Part shown: piece by piece, positions 56,487-64,000 of the stretch
Layout of the letters: each line of letters starts with the position of its first letter
How positions within the stretch are numbered: the first letter of the stretch is position 1
Origin: Phoma sp. XZ068
Taxonomy: Eukaryota > Ascomycota > Dothideomycetes > Pleosporales > Didymellaceae
Length of the DNA stretch: 64,000 nt
Direction: 5' to 3'
NCBI GenBank assembly: GCA_004835665.1
Contig: RBKR01000015.1
Coordinates: 248,001-312,000, forward strand
Program-made: the position numbers and the translations under genes
Notes under the pieces: generated by a model
Databases searched by the model: none
What the model saw: the letters and a program-made list of their open reading frames with translations, nothing else
Told to the model about the DNA's origin: nothing

Positions 56487-57941
56487 TCAGAATTTACTTA
56501 CTCTGTTCGCCTGTCTCGCATCGGCGGCCTGCTCCATGGCCGTGATGGCCTCCATCTCCACAGCTCGTTCCTGCACGTGCACTTGCCCATATGACTGTCC
56601 GTGTGGAAAAGTCTCATAATACCCCGGCGCCGGCGAGCCTCGCAGTGATGGGTCATATGCTCTTCGACTTCATGCTGTCAGTTTGACATTCGTGGAACAT
56701 CATAGAGGGGGAAGGGGGACTAACTGCATATACGAATGCCCATTCATCACTGCATTCCCGAGTGGTGGAGTTCCAGGAGACACTCCATGGTAAGTTGTAT
56801 GTATCGTCGGGGGACTCGTGTACTTCGCCGGATAACCCGCTGGGGCAGGAAAGTATCCTGCACCTCCCATGCTCCCATTGCGCTGATGTCCGTAGCCTGG
56901 ATCTGGAGTTCCAGGGTGGCTGCCAGGATGCACATCAAGGTACGGATGGAACTGGAACGCTGATTGACTGCCATGGTGTCCACGATGAGGCTGGTCATTG
57001 TGCCGAGGGGTTTTGTATTCGACCATTTGGTTGGGACTGGCGCTGACGCGGCGTACGGTGCTATCTTTACGCTCGATGGCTTCGTGGAGGGATTTCGTCC
57101 TGCCCCAGCAGAAGAAGAGTACGGCGCCGAAGAGGATGGCGCATACGGCTGCGATGACTATTCCAGCGATTGCGCCGGTACTTAGGCTGCCTGTTGAGGG
57201 GTGTACAGCGGGAGGTGCGGAGGTGGATGCAATTGATGATGAGTGCGGGATAGACGACGCAGGGTTGCCAGATGGAAGGGGCGACTCCACAGGGAAGGGC
57301 TCACCTATACAAATCATTAGCGGATGGCAAAAATTACTTGGTGGAGATATAGTAAGCATACCAGGCTGCAGCATGTATGCAGAGTCCATTGCAAGGGAAC
57401 GCTGCTTGTCTATACTCATACTACTATTGAGGTTGATGCCGCCCACCATCCCATACGTGATGCAACTTCCTGGTGCAGAGCAATAGAATAAGATTGGTTC
57501 CGTATCGTTGACCCTGATACTGTATTTAGAAGGGTCGTCAAGTACCTTATCGACCGGACGAAATCCAGAGAAGAAGCCTGTTTTGCGGGAACCTGTCATC
57601 TCGTAGGGGATGCAAGGAAAACCATACTCGGCACGCACGATGCTGTGGTTGACGGGATAGAAGTTGAACTCAATGAGATCTCCTACTGCCGCCTGAGTGG
57701 TTTCGGGACGCATCTTATGATCCAGCAGGCCAACTTGAACGGTGTGCGTCTGAGGTGCCGCAGAGCGGCTACTGATGCTTGACTGAAGTGAAGTTGACAG
57801 AGGTGATGAGAAAGCTGCTGCCTCCGCGGTGGTGGAAGCACCGACGGAAGTGGGATCCTGTGCATGAACGTTGTTGGATTGGCTTGTTACAAATAACAGG
57901 AAAAGCACACTGGGGTATTTGGGGATACTTGAGAGTCTCAT
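56487..57941 (-). CDS. Membrane-anchored cupredoxin-like extracellular protein
   Basis: Predicted 446-residue type I membrane protein from exons 57362-57941, 56725-57304 and 56487-56667 with introns of 57 and 57 nt. A signal peptide (about 1-27) leads to a Ser-rich stretch and a cupredoxin-like domain (about 66-172), then a Ser/Pro linker, a single membrane helix about 237-261 (GAIAGIVIAAVCAILFGAVL) and a long Gly/Pro/Tyr-rich cytoplasmic tail. Type 1 copper ligands visible are His99 in VNHS, Cys154 in LFYC and Met165 in YGMVG. The fourth, usually His just before the second Cys, is Ser159 in PGSC. Cys110 and Cys160 may form the disulfide. The third exon is weaker: donor GTTAGT is unusual and the unspliced frame stops at 56700, giving an alternative C-terminus. 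Confidence 0.78.
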
Positions 57942-58866
57942 CTTGGTCGCTCCGCCTAGCTCGACAAGAGCTCTGCAATGCCGTTGCGGGGCTCGAACCT
58001 TTTGATGATTCAAGCTATACAGTGAGCAAGGGTAGAAAGCTAGGAGGTTGTCAGGACGGGAAATACATGGCGCAGGGATTTACTCGAGAACGTGAACGGT
58101 TAAAGATAGAACACACGACAGATGACGGCGATTGTGAACGTGGCCGGAACGGCAATGGCTTACAGGTCGAGATACTATTTGCTTGCAGAGATGGGATGGT
58201 AAGCCTCTCGTCTTTCGACAAAGAACTGCCAAGGTCGTGCGTAGACTAGACGTCCGTTCATGAATGGCAACAATGAGAATGAGAAAGACAAAGGGCAATC
58301 CTTGCGATTCAACCACCACATCCGTCACCTGGCGTTTTGCATCCGGTCAGCTGGGTATGTTCAGTAGTCAAGTAACCAGTAAGTAGTCTCTGGACCCATC
58401 TCAGGTCATACCTGCACTATGTTGACTTTGTAAGTATCGTTTCGCCTGACTGTCACCGTGGTGCCTGCGGATCCAACAAGAGGGCGAAACTGAAGGACTG
58501 GGCTGACAGAGAGTTCATCGATCCGGGTAGAGATGAAGGTCTTTCTATTGCGATAATTGGAAGTATCAAAGAAAGGGACTTATAGTTAAGGGTACTGAAA
58601 TGGTGATCGCACCCAGACCCCTAGGCACTGCAATTCCCGCGCTCTCGCTCATATAGTTTGTAGCTTGTAGTTTATTGGTTCATAGTTTCATAGTTCATAG
58701 TTCATAGTTCACAGTTCATAGTTACTCGCTGCTTCATTCAACAAAATCTCTTCATGCAGTCTTCTAGACGAAGTCTTTTTTTGCATTCGCCATAAGCCAT
58801 GGTTGGCTTATGGCTTGGAGGCCTCTCAGAAGCGGACCGGCGGTATGATCGTTGGCTTCGTAGGCA
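57942..58866. other. Intergenic region with heptamer repeats
   Basis: About 925 bases between two tandem minus-strand genes. It holds the promoter of the cupredoxin-like gene and the 3' end of the PAS gene. A heptamer repeat lies at 58678-58733. Confidence 0.5.
58678..58733. repeat. TTCATAG heptamer tandem repeat
   Basis: About seven units of TTCATAG, two with one-base changes (TTTCATAG and TTCACAG), lie head to tail. They are in non-coding sequence downstream of the PAS-domain gene. Confidence 0.75.
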
Positions 58867-60462
58867 TCAGTTCAGCCCAGGATCGCCGAACCCAAAGTTG
58901 TCGCCGTTGCCCGAGGTGCTGTTGGTACCTGAGCCATAGCCAGAGGGCGTTTCGGACTTCTTGTGTCCTAGCATCGACGGATCTGGAAGAGGGTTCCAGA
59001 TCGGGAATCCCTGCGGTGGCTGGCTCTCGCCCTTCGGAGTACCGCGAGCATAATCAGCCAAGCTGCCGTTGATACCAGTAAGTGCCCAAGCAAAGACCGC
59101 AACATCGCGAATAGTTTGCATGAACGAGTTCTGAAACTGCATCGATGGTCCTGCGCTAAGCATTGATGGGTGTTGAGCGCCCAGGGGGAATGGTGGCATC
59201 TGTGGCGGCGCGGGGTGGAATACAGGCTGCGTCGCCCATGGTGCTGCATAGATACCAGTGTACTGCTGTGTTGGCTGTGGAACTGGCATGGTGCCAGGCA
59301 GCATTGGTCGAGCACGGCGTAGACACACAACAAGTCCGTCCGTGGTGCATGAGATGACGGCTTCGAGCTCAATGTCCCCATTGTTGTTCACTGACGGGGA
59401 GCCTCCCAGCGAGGACGTAGACGACTGTCTCCGTGGATCTTCACCAACAATGCTACGGTGCGTATCTGCAGGAACAGCACTCTCCCCAGACTCTGTACGG
59501 TGGTTGGCTGGTGGTTCTTCGCTGGTCTGGTGGGAACCATTCGATTGATGTCCTGAAGTGATGCCACTAGAGGAAGACTGGCCGCCAAGTCTTACACCAC
59601 CTTCAACGGATTCGTCATCGTCGCTTGTAACATCCGTCATTTCATCATCTTCACTCTCAGAGGACGTCAGCTCGGGTGGATCCTCCTGGCGAGGATCCCG
59701 GAACATGAATCGCATATAAGCAATCGAATCGTTCCCTTTCGCGGATTCGAGACATCGGACGGCCTCGGTAAGGCAGTTTAAGGCGATGCAGTAATAGAAA
59801 CTCCGACCTTTCATCTCTTCGCCGGAAATGCCAACAATTTGCTCGATGCCGCTAGTGGCGTACATAACGGTCAGGGTCCGTGTGAATCGGTTCAGGAAAA
59901 GGGCCGCACGGGGTTCATGAGTCTGATCTTCCGGACCAAGGTCAAATTTGCTGGAGAGATGGGACAACATGTGGTAGCGAGGGTCCTTTGGTGATGAGGC
60001 GAACAACTTGCGTACGATAGGGGCCTCTACGGCACGTTCTAAAGCCACGTTAGTCTAGCAATTTGAAAGAAGCATATCAGACACTTACTTTGACTCTCCA
60101 TGCCGTGCCTGTAGATACTGGTGCAGCATACCATAACATCGTACACGATCGAGAAGCAGCACTCGCAGCCAACCCAATCTCCTTGGCGGTTTTTGAGACG
60201 GCAGTAGGACAGCACAGCCGCTTTGTCGAGCGCTACTCCACGGCCATATTTGGCCTTGGCGAAGTGCAGCTCCTCGGGGTGGAAGAATTGCCATACCGAG
60301 CGATTGACAACCTCGTCCGGTGTATGGCCAAGGATGTCAACGATGGAGTCAGACGAGTACAAGATATGTGCATCGTCGGTAAGATCTACTGATGTAAGCG
60401 TGATGTGTTTGCTGGATGACTAACTTGGACGTACCGTGGATGGTGATGAATGTAGTATCCAT
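58867..60462 (-). CDS. PAS-domain protein
   Basis: Predicted 499 residues from exons 60435-60462, 60089-60388 and 58867-60038 with introns of 46 and 50 nt. The first exon gives MDTTFITIH. A PAS domain spans about residues 10-110: SSDSIVDILGHTPDEVVNRS, then WQFFHPEE and later VGCECCFSIVYDVMVCC, ending in a Tyr-Arg. A second, weaker PAS-like segment (residues about 155-215, with FTRTLTVMYATSGIEQIVG) follows. The rest is acidic, Ser-rich and Gly/Pro-rich, without a DNA-binding or kinase domain. PAS folds sense light, redox or ligands or mediate partner binding. No Cys of the LOV flavin motif (NCRFLQ) is seen, so light sensing is not supported. A role as a sensory partner protein is inferred. Confidence 0.82.
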
Positions 60463-63400
60463 TGTGGCGGGTGGCAGTGGCTGGTTGACAGGTTGACGGT
60501 TGACAGGATCGACAGGATTTTTCCTCAACCGCTACAGTCCAACCTATGTCGAATCTAATAATTCGTTCTGGGACCAGCGGCAGAGGAGTGAAGACAGGCA
60601 GACCTGGTTCAGTTGAGGAGCGGCAGCGGATTGAAGTAGATGTGGGGCCAGTGGTTCCGCGGGCGTTCGACACACCGTGCGCTCGGACGGTGATGGAGGA
60701 ATACAGAGGGCACTTGGCCAACGGCTACAGTGCGTAGGCACGCGGCGTTATGGGCGAACCGCAGGGATATACGAGTCAGTGGCCGGGATGATGTAATCGC
60801 GACAAGTCGAAGCTACGCCGGCGAAGAGGTGAGAGTTAGGAATTATATATGCGAAGAGGCTTTGCAGGGGTGATGTCGTCCAGGATTGGCTAGCTCCTGA
60901 GGAGTTCCAGCAAGAACGCAGCCGCCAGTCTGCATAAATCAGCAGAGACGACGAAAAGTGGGTTGCAGGCCTCCCAAAGACGTTGAAACTAGACCTCTCG
61001 GGGCACGAAGCGCAGCCAGGATCAATACGGGACGAGGACGCCACGAGCTGTGAGAGGAGGTTCAGACCCTGCGGGCCCTGCGTGAGGCACAAGAAAAGGC
61101 AGTTGTGAGCGAAGAGCATGGGAGCGCAGAGAGCGTGTCTGCAGCGCGGCGGTCCAGAGGTTAAGCGAGAGTGCGAGAGGCTGCTGACGACCCTGGCCGT
61201 GCCACAGCAGAGGATCGACGCGGAAAAAGTGGCCTGGGGTGGTTGTAGTGGTAGGTTGCGGCAGCGGCGCGGGGCGACGGAAGAGGTCTCACTGCTCAGG
61301 CCACAAGCAGCTGCAAGAGAATCAGGACTCGACAATTTGCGCGGAGCACTACACAGACACAGGCACAGGGGTCGTAGGGCGGAAAACTGGCGTCACCAAC
61401 AGGCGTGAAGTGCGTCGCTACACAGAGCAGGAGTAGAGCTTGGCGGCCCTGACAATCATCTTTCCTATGGGCTTGTTGACTTCGCCGCACCACGTGCCTA
61501 GGCTGTTGAGCTGCTCCGAAACCCCCTCCATCACCACTGACCACTGGGCTCGGCCTGCAGATACCTGTCGGAAGCCCGCTGCCGCTGCATCCGTGGAAGG
61601 AACGACAGGGCAGTTCTGCAGGCCCAGAAGACGCGACCTCTCAGTTATTCGACAAGCTTCGGCGCTTTGTGGCACGACTCGTCACCCAACCTCTCTGCCA
61701 TCGACGATCATATACAGCGCTAACGCACCACACGGCCAAGCCGTGTTCTTCTGCCAGCTCCACACCACCGCGCGCAACCTTCGATTGGACACTGCGTCTC
61801 TCAGTTTCGAGACATTTCCGCGACAGGTGCCGAACTCGCTTGCTCTTGCTCTGCTTGTTTGTGATGCCCGCTCACGCAACATGAATATGCTCAACTAGCC
61901 GCCGCAAGGAACAGGCTGGCCCAGCTTCCCATTGGCTCGTCCCTTGACCAGACCCAATCTCGAGCACGAGGGACAGCACCCTGCATTAGCCCTAGGGTGT
62001 ATACCGAGGACATCCGCAGAATACCCTATCCTGTCATCAAAGCTCACGGTTTTCTGTTCTGAGAGGGGCACGCTGGGGCCAGATGCAGGCAGGTATTTGC
62101 ACATCGGGCATTCTTTCCGTTCAGAGAACTGAAATAAAAATGGAATCAGACAGCAAGAGCAAGGGGCCAAGCCACCTCCCGGTGGACCTCGAAACACAAA
62201 TTATCCGTATACCTTGCCAGGCGTGGACGCTGTGCTCGCTGTCTACGTGCAGTGCCGCCTGTGTGCTACTTCGCAATGCATCCGAGAAGTGTAGTTGATT
62301 GGCCATAGCTGCCCGACAGATTTGTTGTTGAAAAGTACCCTTTTGAATCATTGCCATGATAAAAGAGCTAGGAAGACTGAGCTTTGAACCCGTACTACAG
62401 TAAGCTCCAGGCAGAATATGCTAAAGTAGAAGTGGCATTACCACTACTCGCTCTCTTGGCAACTATGTCGAGGAACCACTATGGCGTTTAGAGGATTTAA
62501 AGCATCCATGACATAAGAGCAGGGGACTTAATAAGATGGCTTCTGCGCTCCAGCTGACTCAACCGAAGGAATCGTTACAGTCTCAGACTTGGATGCCGCT
62601 CTTGCCTTCTTGACTGCTGCGAGAAAAATTGAATCTTACCGACCCTGGGGTCAGGATATTGTGGGCCATGACATTCGGCTTTAATTTGGACGGTTGACTT
62701 CCCACTAAGAGCTACATATGTGCCTCACCGCATGTTAATATGCAGGGCTGATTGTGATTGCCTCCCGAGGTGCAGTGCGTTACTGACCAAAGAGTACAAA
62801 TCCAGCAGCTCCATGAATCCTGCCAAACAAGAATGGCGATGTAGATGAAAGGAAGAGGCGGAGTTCAATTGTGCCTCAACTTCCTCCAGCACTGATGGTA
62901 CCAAAAATGTGGTGCATTGCAGGGAGGCTATTACCCGTACTACAACCCTCTGTGAACAACCAAAGCCTCTAAGAGCACTATACTCTAGCAGCTCTCACAG
63001 CGCGTTTCCATAAGTCGCACGCGCACTATCTATTAGCAGCGTTCAGAGTCCACCCTCATGTTTGTTGTGCGGGTGAACTAGTGCACAGAGTTGGGAGTGG
63101 CTGGTTGACAGTACAGCCCAGCCCGACTCGATGAGACTTATCTTCCTTCCCCAACTCAAGTGGATTATGGACCGAAAAGGGACAAGCAATGTTGACATCT
63201 TTGATACCTTGGTCTCCAACCACTGCGATACAAGCAGTAAAATCACGACTATGGCCTGGCAGAAAGTTAATTCTTCCCCACACCGCACAGTAGGCAAGCA
63301 CAAAGAAGAAGCCTGTGGTCTCCGGAACTGGCATTTACTGTTGATGATGAGTACCAAGTGCCCTACAGATGAAGTGGTATGATTTTCTATTGACACATGT

Positions 63401-64000
63401 GTGCTGCCTAGCGCAGTTTCCGCATCGTCTGGTCCAAAGAACAAGATAGGCTGGTCCACGTATTGTGCGTAAAACACACATTTCATGTGACTACCATTGT
63501 ATCCAAGACGTTCTGCAACTGGTACAATACAGGTTCTCCTCGAGACATGTCCCCAATATCTAGCCTTCGTCCTACTTCAGCACCGCGCGTTGTATCTAAG
63601 GTCAGAACCAGCTGAAGACGCCACAATTCCTTGGTATTTTGGTGGGACTGTCGCCAGCGGCGGATAGGACAACATGCGCTCCAACAATGACGATGATTCT
63701 CAAGAACATGAAGCTACTGCACGCTTCACGCAATATTTAACCCATCTGGATATCTACAATCCTCTAGGGGCGACACGATCACTGCCGACGGATTTTAGAG
63801 AACGTGGTCATGACGCGCACCTTCGCCAACGCCGCAAGGGCAACCCTTGAGAGTGTGGCCAACGAAAAACAAAGCAGCCAACCAGCGTATCAGAACGAAA
63901 ACCGGTTAGAAGAGGGAGGCAGCACACCTGAAACGATGTAACAAAGCAAGCGGCTCCCTTAGCGCACCAGCCCAATGGCGACAGCAAACCAAGCTTGAGC
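60463..64000. other. Terminal 3.5 kb without a recognised gene
   Basis: The region upstream of the PAS gene to the window end. Open frames of 90-200 codons mostly start with TTG or GTG and have Ser/Arg/Pro-rich translations without domains. The first kilobase probably holds the PAS promoter. The region from about 62400 is more AT-rich. A gene starting beyond 64000 may have its promoter here. Confidence 0.45.

Noticed and set aside
60748..61335. 195-codon minus-strand frame
   Set aside because: Starts with TTG and lacks an early ATG; it lies in the likely promoter of the PAS gene.
62375..62405. GGTTCAAA B-box-like word on the minus strand
   Set aside because: No A box at the right distance and no cloverleaf; treated as chance.
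1..64000. CRISPR arrays, rRNA genes, intact transposons or telomere repeats
   Set aside because: None seen. The sequence is ordinary eukaryotic nuclear DNA and no regular direct-repeat array or transposase frame was found by eye.

Overview
This 64 kb window is nuclear DNA of a filamentous ascomycete. Nearly all genes carry 46-110 nt introns with GTAAGT/GTACGT-type donors and CTAAC/CTGAC-like branch points. The gene set (CreA, HET protein, CFEM protein, bZIP-DUF3425 factor, C2H2 plus fungal-specific factor, STAND-type N-terminal domain) is typical of Pezizomycotina; the form of several proteins suggests Dothideomycetes, perhaps Pleosporales. That placement is inference. All gene models are hand-spliced: each intron was chosen so that the frame closes and the protein stays coherent.

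Left part (0-30 kb) is gene-dense: a C2H2/fungal-specific transcription factor (+), a HET-domain protein (+), a secreted two-module PAN-like protein (-), ERG28 (+), ribosomal protein S11 (-) divergent from the 3-ketoacyl-CoA reductase (+), an unrecognised six-exon gene (-), a RanBP1-domain FG nucleoporin (-), a YIP1-family Golgi protein (-) divergent from galactose-1-phosphate uridylyltransferase (+), acyl-CoA-binding protein (+), an UNC93-like MFS protein (-), an alpha/beta hydrolase (-), and a MOSC protein (-) divergent from a Rad51-paralogue-like RecA ATPase (+). ERG28, the ketoacyl reductase and the acyl-CoA-binding protein are all lipid-related, but they are spaced like ordinary housekeeping genes rather than a cluster.

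Middle (30-43 kb) is gene-poor: about 6.9 kb without a recognisable gene, then creA (-) with a 4.1 kb upstream region.

Right part (42.7-60.5 kb) is accessory in flavour: a small secreted CFEM protein (-), a bZIP-DUF3425 factor (-), a 1330-residue multidomain protein joining a STAND-type N-terminal domain, TPR-like helices, a dsRBD-like segment, a UBZ-like zinc finger and a C-terminal Rho-like GTPase (+), an abundant-type secreted protein (-), a RING protein (+), a membrane-anchored cupredoxin-like protein that lacks one copper ligand (-), and a PAS-domain protein (-). The last 3.5 kb shows no gene.

The most unusual object is the STAND-N/TPR/dsRBD-like/UBZ/Rho-GTPase fusion at 45739-49999, where a small GTPase sits where fungal NLR-like proteins normally carry NACHT or NB-ARC. 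Also worth checking are the cupredoxin-like protein with a His-to-Ser change, the unrecognised gene at 13064-14071, the CFEM protein, a 14-bp perfect hairpin at 26938-26980, and the two large gene-free stretches.
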